Made by a program: the position numbers and the translations under genes
Origin: Cryptomeria japonica
Taxonomy: Eukaryota > Streptophyta > Pinopsida > Cupressales > Cupressaceae
Assembly: GCF_030272615.1 (NCBI RefSeq)
Contig: NC_081409.1
Coordinates: 470,946,573 to 471,010,572, forward strand
Direction of reading: 5' to 3'
DNA length: 64,000 nucleotides
Notes under the pieces: model-generated
Seen by the model: the letters and a program-made list of their open reading frames with translations, nothing else
Told to the model about the DNA's origin: nothing
Database searches by the model: none
Shown: piece by piece, positions 20,253-32,269 of the stretch
Numbering within the stretch: position 1 is the first letter of the stretch
Layout of the letters: every line of letters starts with the position of its first letter

Positions 20253-23200
20253 TGTAAAGTGGAAAATTGGATCCTAATGACTCCCCACCTAGGAGAGAGA
20301 AAGGAAGCCACTAGGATGGTTTTCAGTTGGGAAGAACTTTACATTAAAAAGAGGGGTTAAATCCACTAGATCTAAATCCAAGAGAGACAAGGATCTGAAT
20401 ACTAAGTGGATTGCAAGTGGTTGAAGTGTGATTGACCCTCCTTTGTAAATGAGAAAGTTGACTTGTTGACTGATAGCTCTGAAAATTGATTGCATGAAAT
20501 TCTAAATTTTTAAGCTCAAAACATTGATTTTAAGGTTTTACTTGTAACCTCTGTGAACGATCTAGGGTATAGGCTTTAGGGTTTATCAAAACTTCTTACA
20601 TTTTGTGAAGAAAACCCTAGTGATGATATATTTTTCTGTTACTTTTTCCCACTTAAAGCTGAGGGTACCCTTTCCATGAGCGGGGCCATCTTATTTCCTA
20701 AGCAAAATGTTGATCAACTAGTTCGTGAAATAATAATTTCCCTAAGTCAAGTGCATAACATTCCTATTACCAGTCCCCTTTTAAAATATTTATGCTTGTG
20801 CTTGTATTTTTATAAGTCCAAAAGATCCTATATATTCTGACCATTTGCTGAAGACAGGATGGATCCAACGGCTAGCGCTTCCATGCGATCAAAGATGTGA
20901 GGATTTTAATGACTGCGGCATCGCGAGATTGTGCCACGTGTTATCGGTGGAAACCGACAGGGTTAGCAGTGTAACCAGACGAAAGCATTGTGATACTGGT
21001 TGGCAGGCGGTAAAGGTTGATCTACTAACAGTCCCATCAGTTTGCACGTGATAAGAATGAATGAAGATGTTTTATCCTGAGGTAAAAGGTGCTCAATTTT
21101 TAAGTCCTAGAAGAGTTGATGGGAAGTATGCAAAGTGGTAAAGATTGAACAGATTAGATGACCCTTGTATTCCCGTGATGGAAGTTGCAGGGAGATTACA
21201 GATTGTGACATCACAAGATGATGCCACATGTCTTGGGATGATTAGGAAGAGCTACAAAGAGGTTGTTGATGGAGCTTGGTCGACGGATAATATGGCACTG
21301 TTTAGTCAGGATTTTGTCGGTCCACAGATACAGATGGAAAGTCAAACTGCTAAGTTGGCAAGAAATGACCGTTAAATTTGCCAAGATGGATGAGATCTGC
21401 GGATGAGTTTTCAAATGAGAAGTTTGGAGGGATTTTGGAGGCACCGGTCGTAGCTCATGGGAAAAGGAAGAATGAATGGGATTCAGACTCGTCGATTCAG
21501 GATTGATTTGACATTCAAGGATGATAGCCCAAAGATGTGAAAGGATTTGGATAAGCTTCCAATTCAAGTGTGATTGATCACAAGTTTTTTGATGAATTCA
21601 GAGATTTGTTTGCTGGCAGAGATCCTAAAATAGAAGAATGTGCACCCATGGAAGAATAAAATTAGGATAAAATCACTCATATTAGATGAACCTTGACAGC
21701 AAGATGGAGTAGATGTGGTATGCATGAATTCTAGTGTCCATAACTGGCATAGTAAATTGAGAACACCAAAGTGATGATGTTTCAAGAACAGGCACTACTT
21801 GATGAAATATTGTTCAACTATAAATACAACAAGGTGGTGATCGAATTGGTAGAAGAGTATGAAGCCTTTTCATTTTGTAAATTTTGTTTTTCTTTCTGCA
21901 GAGGAAATGATGTTTGAGCAAGCTTGTAGATGGAGTTGCAATATACTTTGTGATACCAGATGGATATTTTCTCTCACGTGTGAGTATGTCTATTGCCATA
22001 GGGGATGTGAAAGTGGGGAAGATTGCCAGAGGGGGTGTGAAAACCTTTTCTTCTGAAGAAAGGCCACGCATGGCACAACCTCTATATCTACTCAATTTGT
22101 GGGTGGCAGAGGGTTCTGAGAAAGAGCTCGCAGAGGAATGAATAAGGAACATGTCTGGGTAGGGAGAGGTAGCAATCCATCCATGTAGCTGCATGGAAGC
22201 TGTGAGGCCTCCCCAACATATTATGTTTACCCTCTAACTCCCCCTCCCACTGCCTTTAGTCCTGGGCATGAAGGTTGAGTTCCTCCTCTAGCTTGAGGGG
22301 CGACTTTACCTCTTGCTGAGATCCTTTTTCCCTTTCTAAAGAAGGGAAATGCTCTATTGGATAGAAATGCAACATCTCACACTCCATCTGAAGGCGTCAG
22401 GGCGATAACGACATGACTCAAATGGTTTTTCTCCTACCAATTTTTGGTTAGAGAATGATGATTCACAGGTGCCAACGCATGGACATGTGAACATTTTTGA
22501 AACAAAATTGTATACAGCCTTTAGGGCTAATTATCAAAGAATGAATCTGCTGTTGACAAGTGTCTCATGGCCTGAAGCTTGTCGCTTCCTTGTTTTCTAT
22601 GAAAGGGAATTCAAGGCAATTAGTTAAGGTTTGAATTTCTGAGAAAGATCTCTGAAAAATAGATCTTTTCTCCAGGGTTAGGTCCAAAGTAGTTCTAGAG
22701 AGTCGTAGGAAATAACAGAGACTGTAATGTTATTTTGCAGAGCAAAAAGAGTAATAGAATAGTTGCAAGTTTCCTTTTTCAAGTGGGTCATTCTGTATTT
22801 GAATTTGTTGGCTATCATTTGATAAAAGATAGCTTATGATATTAATATAAATATATTTTTCCTAATCTTTACTCTCCTATGTGCGATTTTATCTTCTTTT
22901 AAGAAAATGAGATCAAGGGTTTCGTTTGTTTATTGCATTGTTATGATGTATGTATTCTTCCATTCAATGCTTCAGTCCAAGGGGTTAATTAATATGCTCG
23001 AATGAGAGTACAAAGAATATAAGGCTTGCCATAGGATTTGATAAGCAGTTCAGATGAAGGATTATAAGCAGAGTAATATTATAAGGCAATATTGTTTCAG
23101 GCTAGACCAGCTATTAAATAAAATTTTATTAGATTTTCAGTAACACTTTTCATAGACTCTGTAACCCAAATGAAAAAGGCATTGGTATTCGCTAGAAAAT

Positions 23201-24660
23201 CTCATTAGGTTTTTCAGTTTCCCATTTTATCTTCTTTATGATCTCTCAGAATGAATCTTATGAATATCAGAATAATCATTTGCTAAGATTTATGTATTTC
23301 TTGAAAGTTGTCTCACCCTCTCTCATACTCCAGCTTAAGGTTGAGAATCACTGAAGGATTTTCCATCCTCGAGCACTCTCCCTTTCTGTTGAGTATTATT
23401 ATGAGATAATCTACTTTGTTTTAGTAAGTTCTCGAGTATCGTTACAAAGAGCAGGATATCTTACTGAAGGGATCACCCTCCCTGGTTCTGTAGAGCCTAA
23501 AGCGCAGAAGGACTTTCTGTCCTTGTTATTGTTGGTCCAAGTTTGACAAATATTGATAGTTGGAGGTGGCTCTCCATAGATATTTGGAGGAAATGAGCTT
23601 GGTCTCTGCCCTATAAGCAGTGTAAACCCATCGTCCATTTTGGGAACCAACATTTATTATTTGGAAAAGAGAGAAGAAATGAGTGAAATGAGGTGCTACC
23701 AGTTTGGGATTGCACTGTAACTTCGGATCTGAGTTAATTAAACTAACGTGAATCTGCCCTGCAAATTTAGAGAAAATTTGTTGGGACCGTGGCGGGAATG
23801 TACATGGTTCGCCACAAAATCTGCGGAATGAAAAGGGTTCTTTCGTCTTTGCAAATGAAGCCCAAACCTGCAATTATAGCTGCGCACCTGCAACCTACAC
23901 ACAAAAAAGAGAAGAAAGGGGGGTTGTGGATAGGGGTTTTCTTAGTCAAACCCCGGTTGAAGAATCAACCTAGAAAGAAAGTAATTGCAAATGCTTTAAT
24001 ATAAACAATGGAGATGTATACCTTGTATATCTGCAACTTGTTGACGATGATTGCTTTTCATCTTGAATGTAATCACAAATATTGTATGAAATGGCATGTA
24101 ATATGACAAAACCCTAACACACACCCATTCTTGCAAATGAATGTTGTAATATTGCTCCAATGGATGAATGAAGAAGACTTGAATGCTTGATGATGACCTT
24201 GAAATCTTGTATCTTCTCCTTATGCTCTCTATCCATCTATCATCCGTGGTCCTTGAATGAGGGTATTGAATTCCCTTTTATACATGCCTCAAGGATTACC
24301 TTTCAACCACCGAAGGTCGACAAAGTAAAATAACAAACCCCAAAGACAAGAAGTGCATAGGAGACTGAGCAACCCACAAATAGGACCACCCTAAGAGATG
24401 GGGACAGGGGTACCACGCCACTATGCTAGGGGGATAGGGGCGCCACACCCTTGTCCTAGGGGGGACAAGGGCACCACACCCCTGTCCTACCTTATTTTGG
24501 GCCCTAGACAGGATACAAAGTAGCCACAAGATGTAAAAGAGGAAAGGAGAAGGGGTAGAAATGCAAAAGTAGGTCCCAGTTAGGGAAGGAGATACTGTCA
24601 CCAAGGTGAGGACCCCAAATGTGGTTAAAATTGCAGGGGTCACAATTTTATGACACTACA
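20253..24660 (-). repeat. Element A 3' LTR, split by a nested LTR
   Basis: 20253-20470 matches 41678-41895 and 23653-24660 matches the remainder of the right LTR. Removing 20471-23652 and one copy of the 5-bp duplication leaves 1221 bases against 1222 in the right LTR. A TATA-like box lies on the minus strand at 24274-24282. A G-rich triple repeat lies at 24400-24485. Confidence 0.9.
20471..23652 (-). mobile_element. 3.18-kb solo-LTR-like insertion
   Basis: Bounded by TG (20471) and CA (23652); on the minus strand it begins TGTTGGTTCCCAAAATGG. Flanking 5-mers TTGAC (20466-20470) and TTTAT (23653-23657) fit a target duplication in which the right copy has two changes, as the uninterrupted right LTR reads TTGAC at this point. 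No coding region is present. Its right ~360 bases match 49590-49950, another fragment of this LTR family. Two CACGTG G-box motifs lie at ~20935 and 21044. I read it as a solo LTR left by recombination. Confidence 0.7.
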
Positions 24661-27411
24661 TTTAGCCCACACTTTAGCGGGAGTATGGCTCATGCCACTA
24701 CTTCCGGTAAAGTAGAAGAAAAGAGAGATAAAGATGAGAGATGTAGAGAAAAACCACAAGGAGTATAAGAGATCACTGATATTGAGGAGCAAAAATCCCC
24801 CAATCTTAGGGTCCTAACTCATGCCAACATATGCAAGAGCACACAAAACAAAAAAGGCACAAGACACATAAAACAAAGACAAAGCGCAAAAAGACACACA
24901 ACAAGAACAAGACAAAAGACAACAAACTAACTAGCCAAAGAGATCTCAAGCTTAGATGTCTCAACAACTAATCATGACACACAAAAACCAATGCCATCAC
25001 ATAAACATGAGCAACCACATAAAAGAGAAAAGCTGACATCATCCATGAACTATCAATAGTAAAACTACGAGTTCATGAGAGGAAGAAGAGAGAGAACATG
25101 AATACACACTTTGGTGATCCATGAGAAGAAAAAGAAACCATGGACGTCTCACCCCTAGAGCCTGCCTAGGTGATCCATAGAGAGAAGGACATGGAAAATA
25201 TTGCCCCCTAGAGCTTGCGTAGGTGATCCATGTAAAGAGAGAGAGTGAGAACTCCATTATTTCCACTCAACCTCATGTGCATGTGTGCAAGTGAGGTTTG
25301 AAGTGCCTCATAGGAGTCTATGTTCGAGTATGCTACAACCTGTATAGAATGTATAGTACAAATGTCAAGAAAGGTGTGATATCTTAGTCTAAGAGACCAT
25401 GCTCTGGTTCTAAGAGTAATCACCCCGCATAAGAGAAAAGTGGCATCGTCTCTCTCTAAGAGATTGTGCTCTAGTTCCAAGAATGACCCACTGTACAAGA
25501 GAAAAGTGATGACATCTTGCTCTAAGAGGTTTTCCCCTAGTTCCAAGAATGTCTCACTGTACAAGACAAGAAGAAGTGAAGACATCTCACTCTAAGAGAC
25601 CGTGCTCTGGTTTCAAGAATGACCCATTGTACAAAAAGTGATGACATCTTTCTCTAAGAGGTTTCCCTCTTGTTCCAAGAATGTCCTACTGTACAAAAAG
25701 TGATGACATCTTGCTCTAAGATGTTTCCCTCTAGTTCCAAGAATGTCCCACTATACCATGCATGAGAGAAGTATAGTACAAAGGATCAGTGTGGTGCCCC
25801 CCCTTAAGATGTCAACACAGTCTAATGTTGATATCTTAAGGAAATTAAAACAAGGATACCTACCTTTTCCACAAAGAAGATATCCGCCATGCAACAATGC
25901 CATAAATCCAAGCAAGAGAGGGAATACTCTTCAAGCAAGGATAAGATAGTTGAAAAGATATATCTTGCTGTAAGTGAAAAGGTGATCCTTGGAGGAGAAG
26001 AGATCTTTGTTCAAAAGACATCTACCCCCAAGAGGAGTTGTCTTAGACAAATATAACATCTTCGAGAACAAGAAAAGGAAAGAACAAGAATGCAACCCTT
26101 CCTCCTATTTCTAGGTGGAAGGGATCTTGATGAGGGCTGACTCATGTTTAGCCGCTAGAGGGATGGTTGGATTTATCATAGATGTACATAACCAAGTGTA
26201 AAAGAGGTCGTAGTCAAGGATTAACACTTCTTGTATAAGAGAGAATCCTTAAGCCAATAACCAACAATTCTACACAAGGAATGACATCAAGTAATAGAAC
26301 TCACACCATCCGCTTAATAGGGCAAAGGAGATCCCTAGATAAATAGAGAGAGAAGGATAATTTCCCCCCAAGCTAAGGGACAATGAGAAGAGCTTACACA
26401 ATCTACTCGAGAGAGATTAAACATAATCAAATGTGCAATGAACTTACATGAACACATGCAAGAAAAGACATCAATAAATAAAAAAATACACATCTCAAGA
26501 AGTGGTAATCTTTGAAAAGAAGAGAGAAAAAGCATCATACATTCCCCAAGGGAGATTAGTCATAAAAGAATACCATTGTAAGAAATGGTAATCACATATG
26601 AAAAATGCAGCCCCTATAAGAAATAATGATACAAGGGAAAGGACCAAAAATCCTTGCCCCCCAAAGTGAGGAGAGCAAGGAGAAATATTACACATTTTCT
26701 GATGGTGATTAGTTTCAAGTGATATGCCATCCTAGTGGAACAAATCCTCTCAGGGAAAGGATACATACCTCCCAAGAGATCATTCCTTGCTAAGGGGCAT
26801 ATCATACTTGCGAATAATCAAAATCATAGAAGAGGCAAGATTTCCAAGAGAATGAAGGAAAGAGAATAAGTGCAATACTCATTGAAGATGCCCCTCTCCA
26901 AGCAAAGAGGAAAACCAAAGAACAATTATATTCTCACATAGGAATAGCCTTATGAAAGAAAGAGATCTAATAATGAATAATGCACCAAGAGAGATAAATG
27001 AATAGAAAGAAGAGAAAAAAGACTTCATGTTGCTGCCCCAAAGTATGTTAAAATGAAACAATACCACTACTAATGATAAAGATCCCCCATTAAATGGGAT
27101 AATTATGCCATAGGGTGAAGAGCAACATGAAGGAAAAAGAAGTACTAAGGTATGACATTTTTACCAGGAAAGACAACTAAATATTCTGTGAGACAAATGT
27201 GTACAAGATCATATTGTAGTTGAATAAATTTCTTAAATGCATAACATTTTCCAATAGAATGTGAATATAAATAATAAGAAATGCAATATTCGATACCTTT
27301 CACTTGCTTAAGATTTTTTATTTTATTTTGAGAAGGGAAGGAAATGTTCTTGTCATATTTCAACCTTCAATAGATTCTTGCAACTAATCTATCAGGATGA
27401 TAAATATCATC
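24661..27411 (-). other. Element A internal 3' non-coding region
   Basis: Between the gag-like ORF and the 3' LTR there is no coding sequence. It begins (minus-strand end) with GTGTGGGCTAAA next to the LTR, a weak polypurine tract. It contains two imperfect ~65-base repeats around GTGATCCATG (25110-25240), the tandem array at 25375-25760, and a long purine-rich stretch of GAAGAGAA-type phrases to 27100. The block 25790-26100 is shared with 6240-6500. Confidence 0.6.
25375..25760. repeat. ~65-bp tandem repeat, six copies
   Basis: Units of 60-70 bases, each with TCTAAGAG(A/G) and TTCCAAGAATG.CC.ACTGTACAA. Anchors fall near 25385, 25450, 25520, 25595, 25655 and 25715. Two subtypes alternate (GATTGTGCTC and GGTTTTCCCC versions), hinting at an older dimeric unit. 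Confidence 0.8.
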
Positions 27412-28193
27412 TTACCATGAAGAAGAGGGTTTGTTAGGAGAATAAGTTTCATTATCCACAACTCTAATTTTGCCACTATCTATGCCATCTTGAATAGATT
27501 TTTTAAAATCAAGGCAATCATCAGCATTATGGTCATGGGTTTGATGAAATGAACAAAAAGGCTGCTTTGAAGAAGAAGCATTCTTGTGGGCTCTCTTGAT
27601 TTTTTGTTTTTGAAGGTAATCTTGAAAGTTTTGAAGTCTAAGGAATTTGTCCATAGAAAGAGGGGTACCACTTCCTAGGCCTCTTGTAGTAGTTTGTGTA
27701 GGAGGATTTATAGGGACAAGAATTCCATGCTCAAATTTCCCAATTCCTTGTCCTTTAGAACCTTGTTTTGTAATTATATGAAAGCCACAACTATAAGAGT
27801 GTTGCAACTGACTATATGGGAACAAGATCATGAATTTCTTTGAAATCTAATGTGTAAGGAGGCAGAAAAGGATTTTTAGATGGAGGAGTATCATGTGGAA
27901 TGAGACTCTCTTTTCCTTTATCAAGCTTATCCTTTTTGGAAGATTGGGGAGAAATATCCTCATCATCTAAAAGGTCATTTTTAGTGATTTCTATGCGAGG
28001 AGAAAGGTCATGAGTAAAATGCATGACATCTTCCTCTCTACATAAACTTTGATGTTGGAGATAGGTCCTAGGAGAATAAGGAGGATCTAAAGATGTAAGA
28101 ATGTTGATGTTGTCATATTTCCCCTCTTGCTCAAGGTTGTGTGTAGAAGAAGAAGATGGATCCATTTTACTTTCCAATGCTTGCTCTCTTGTA
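27412..28193 (-). pseudogene. Element A gag-like ORF, downstream part
   Basis: Minus-strand coding traces: 28177-27812 (MESKMDPSSSSTHNLEQ..., acidic and Ser-rich) and, in another frame, 27831-27412, with LSMDKFLRLQNFQDYLQKQK and a zinc-knuckle-like C-x2-H-x4-H-x4-C (CSFHQTHDHNADDC) followed by FKKSIQDGIDSGKI. That pattern is typical of the gag end of plant gypsy elements. One frameshift lies near 27820. The upstream part of the same frame is at 40666-41024, separated by element B. Confidence 0.65.
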
Positions 28194-28198
28194 GAAAG

Positions 28199-29659
28199 TG
28201 TATATAGGAAATGTGGAAATCATCAAAGCAAGTAGATATTAAACTAGTTCAATCATGAAAAATCAAATGCAGTGATAACAATCCTAAAAACACTCAATAA
28301 CGACATGAAAACAAGACATCAATTTAAACGCAAACCATTGCAAACTTGAATGTCTCCTTCATGTGGCTCCATTGTCCTTCTTTCTCCTTCAAATAGCTTT
28401 TGTTTGTGGATCTCACCTACTAGTGCATGAGCATGATGTGAAAGCAAGTAGACAAGATGATAGCGCAAGAATACTCGAAGTGTGATTGATTTGACCAGGG
28501 ATCAGGGACCAGGGATCAGGGATCAGGGATCAGGGACTTTGATTGAAGAAATTCATCCAATTTATAGATAAACTGGAGAAAAGACAAGATTAGCATGAAA
28601 TTGACATTAGAGGCAATTGATTTCAAAAAATGGCAAAATTGAGTGGAAAGAAGAAGGTTATGACACCTTCTATGTCATGAATTATGACATATTGCCAATG
28701 CAAAGGTTAGAGGACTAGAAGCTTATGACATCTTGCTATACCAAAAGTATGACGCATGAGAAATTCATGCTTCCACCGAAGCACAAAAATAGGGAGAAAC
28801 TAGAGACAAATTAATTAGGTGGAAATTGAAATTAGGAAATTAGAAAATGAGGAAATTAGGAATTAGGAAAATTAGAAAATGAGGAAATTGATGAAATTAG
28901 AAAATTAGAAATTGATGAAATTAGAAAATTAGGTGAATTAATTAACAATTTTTCATTCATTAATTAATTCACAAAAAGAGAGGGAATTAATTAGCCAATT
29001 AAATAAATATTTAATTGTGACAAGAATACTTAGGATAACTAAATAAATTATTTAACCTAAAGGGAAAATGACAAACAAGATTAAATGAATAAATCATAAA
29101 ACCTTAGAAGATTAGGTCTTGACAAAAGATAATTGATGTAGATTCAATTTTAATCATGATTCTGACTTGATAAATGATTTGATTGATAAACAATTGAAAT
29201 TGGTTGACAAATTGACCAATATTGATAAAGAGACCAAATTGATATGCGCCAATTGACATGATTGAAGAGGACAAGGATCGATGACAAATCGATCGCAAAA
29301 TTGACGAGATTGACAAGGACGAGGATCGATGACAAATCGATCTCAAAACGTCAAGATTGATAAGAGGACAAAACCTTAATTAGGATTGACGATGTCCAAA
29401 ATGATGACAAATGAGCTTGCACATTGATACGACAGGATAAGATTGACCAAAATCATGACTGAAGATTGTTATCAACAAGACCAAATTTGAAAGCGAGACA
29501 ACTGAAGAATGTAGAAGAAGGACTCAATGCTCGTAAATGATAAATACCAAGTGCATGACATAGGAGAAATGTTAATGCGACGCAAAAACTCTACAATAAG
29601 GTAATGCACAAATGTTAAAGTACAATTCTGCAAGCGTTGACCATTTTTAGGTGTCTACA
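28199..29659 (-). repeat. Element B 3' LTR
   Basis: 1461 bases. It includes six 7-base units (accaggg/atcaggg, 28494-28535) next to a TATA-like box (minus-strand CTATAAATT, ~28560-28568), a run of AAATTAG/AAATGAG phrases (28820-28940) and short AT-rich palindromes at 28935-29040. Confidence 0.93.
28494..28535. repeat. Heptanucleotide repeat in the element B LTR
   Basis: Six units of A(C/T)CAGGG; the homologous copy in the 5' LTR is 39503-39544 with two changes. On the transcribed strand it reads (CCCTGAT)n just downstream of the TATA-like box, so it would sit near the RNA start. Confidence 0.85.
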
Positions 29660-30466
29660 TTTTGCCCCTCTTTGAGACAATGCGATTTAAAGCATTGTTT
29701 CAAAGAACAATAATGAAAATGCCCCAGACACCGACAATGACATATGCATGCCCCCTCGAGGAATTGGCCGGAAACATCCAGAAAAGAGGCCAGTTGATCG
29801 ATAATAATGATAGAACATGATAGGAGCAAACAGACTGAAAATCGGAGATCGGATATACGAATGACAAGCAATTGAAGGTGCAAAAGACCGCGACCGACAT
29901 GAGATGGAGAGAGTGCACGTCCATCTATGCACTGACAAAGATCTATAAATGAGACAGAGAGAGTGAAAATTTCTCATTTGCACTAGCCCAAGAAGATGAT
30001 TTGTTGCTCTGGAAATGAACACTTGCAGAGAGATGGGGAACACTCCAATGGCAGATCACCTCAAAGAACGTGTACACACCTACAGACGACCAGACGATGT
30101 GGGAGCAGCGGTATGTATCTCAAAAACCCATATTGCCAATTTTATGAATTTTGATCACTTGCGGGACATTGCGGGGCCCACAGGGAATGCAAAAACTGAC
30201 TTTTGTGCCTGTGTGAGCGCATCTTGCGCTTGTGTAAGGTAACCTGCGCTTGTGTAGGGTACACAGGCGTAGGACTTAGCACACAGGCGCAGTTGTGCAT
30301 GAGGAACCCTAATTTGGCCAAAAAACAGCATGCAAATGATTCAAAAAGGGGGGATAAGAATAGGATAGGTCAAAATAGATGAAAAACACCCTGATTTGGA
30401 CAGGAAACAAGAAAATGCAGCCCATAGGAGCAAACCCTAAAACTGACAAAATGTGCCCCAATTGTG
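29660..30466. other. Element B region upstream of the PMD gene
   Basis: Plus strand upstream of the PMD start. A 75-codon open frame at 30015-30242 (MNTCREMGNTPMADHLKERV) is of unknown meaning. At 30195-30300 the phrases TGCGCTTGTGTA and ACACAGGCGCAG repeat in both orientations; the same motif forms an array at 38937-39095. Confidence 0.45.
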
Positions 30467-32269
30467 ATGCAGAGTCGAAAGTATCCATTGATCACGCAGG
30501 AGAACCGACCTGACTGCTTCATGTTACGACATAGACTCAGGAGCACAGACAGAGATACATTAGCAGGACTTGGAATATACTATATCACATTCATGCCCGA
30601 GATTAGGGCAAACATAGGACTACTCACTGCACTGGCAGAGCGATGGCATTCAGAGACCTCCTCATTCCATCTGGCGATTGGAGAGGCGACTGTGACACTA
30701 GAGGATGTATGGTGTATCCTCCGCATTCTGATTCATGGGAAGATGATAGAGTATGACCCAATGACAGGGAGAAATGCTTTGTGCAAATTATTTGAATGCA
30801 ACACAGATGATCTGGATATCATAGAGAGGGAGATTGGCTGGGAGACCATGGCATCAGAGTATGATTGATGATATGTGGTGATAGCATACCTACTACCAGG
30901 GGACAGACGAGGACATGTATTCCCTATTGGATGGGGAAGAGTGCTAGAGCGGATGGTGATAGAGGGGACAGTGTACGCATGGAGACCATGTGTACTTGCT
31001 ATGCTATATTTTCAGCTGCATCAGATAGCATATCAGGGAGTTCAGACCTTGAGCTGTGGAGTCACACTATTACAGGTATGGGCATTTGAGCACATAGCCA
31101 TATGTCGACCGATTGTAGAGAGATAGGTATTACCACACTAACCATATGTGTACTGCTATGGGGGAGCACTGAGACAGGGTCCTTTTGGATACATATTGTA
31201 CTGGCGACATGAGCTAGATAGATTGAGAGAGTTCACATGGAGGCCATATCTTGATTGCCCTAGATGGTCAGATGATAGTGATGAGCTATCATATTGTAGA
31301 CAGGAGAGGTACCTGATTGGGCGACCAGTGAACCACCAGAGGGTGATTGAGATGTACCTGCCGGAGAGAGTCAGACGATAGTTTGGAGAGAGGCAGGATA
31401 TAACTAGAGGGACTGCACACTTTGCCTGATCTCACAGAGAGACGAGTCAGTGGGGGAGAATGATTCGGCCACACATAGCATATGCTGACTTCACACAGCT
31501 ACAACAGAGACAGTGGGATTGGAGATTTGATGTGGTGGATGCCGGGATGATAGAGGAGTATGAGCGATGGTTTGCACGACGACGGCCAGTGCCATTGACA
31601 GATCCTGATATTCTGGTACCGAGGAGGCAGGAGGACTTTCCACTCACAGGAGAGGAGGAGGGAGATGATGAGGACGAGGAGGATGAGGGTGGGGATGAGG
31701 ATGAGGGGGATGATGAGGACGAAGATGATGAGAGGGATGACGATTATGAGCCAGACTCAGCCGATCAGGAGTTATTGTAGGATATACCCATAGAGCCGGA
31801 GACAGCTAGGATAGAGGAGATGGAGATGTGCAGGGCTACCATAGCGAGTCAGCATGATCACATTGCAACATTAGAGAGATAGAATGCCATCTTGAGGATA
31901 GAGCAGGATCAGTTTAGAGCAGAGATAGCTAGACTTACAGCGATAGCCCAGGCACAGTGAGAAGAACAGAGAGTCACTGAGTATATTGGGTCGATTCGGG
32001 ATGCTAGTGCATGGGAGATGGCACAGATGTTGGTAGAGATCGGAGAGGAGATACGCCATTGGAGGACACTATATGAGAGTGCAGTTCCACCAGAGCAGAG
32101 AGCAGCTTCATATCGGGCACGATCGAGGACAAAGAGCAGGGCATGCTCTCGGAGGTCAGTGAGCAGCATGGGGGTGAGTGGACCTATGAGACCACCACAA
32201 CCAGGACCAGGAGGGACATCATCCATGAGACATGGCAGGGATGAGGAGGACAGAGGGAGCACCCAGTGA
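30467..32269 (+). pseudogene. Plant mobile domain (PMD) gene, antisense inside element B
   Basis: One plus-strand frame of ~600 codons matches the plant mobile domain of the MAIN/MAIL1-type and transposon-borne proteins: LTALAERWHSETSSFHL, IGEATVTLEDVWCIL, LLPGDRRGHVFPIGW, YFQLHQIAYQGVQ, LQVWAFEHIAICRP, FGYILYWRHELDR and LQQRQWDWRFD. A Glu/Asp tract (31651-31755), a coiled-coil stretch and a basic tail (RSRTKSRACSRRS) follow. There are nine in-frame stops (30866, 30869, 31124, 31139, 31379, 31427, 31778, 31880, 31958) but no frameshift. Each stop fits a C-to-T or G-to-A change; for example TGA at 31427 sits where Trp is expected. PMD proteins act in the nucleus in silencing and genome maintenance. 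Start chosen at the first ATG in frame; it could lie elsewhere. Confidence 0.85.

Noticed and set aside
20845-22200. Short plus-strand frames in the solo LTR as genes
   Set aside because: No family motif, inconsistent frames and clear non-coding LTR context.
28494-28535. Heptamer array as interstitial telomeric repeat
   Set aside because: Units are A(C/T)CAGGG, not the plant TTTAGGG repeat; it is confined to the two LTRs of element B.
29104-29346. Duplicate ORFs in the element B LTRs (29104-29346, 40113-40431)
   Set aside because: Repeated in both LTRs only because the LTRs are direct repeats; no protein motif and positioned inside LTR DNA.
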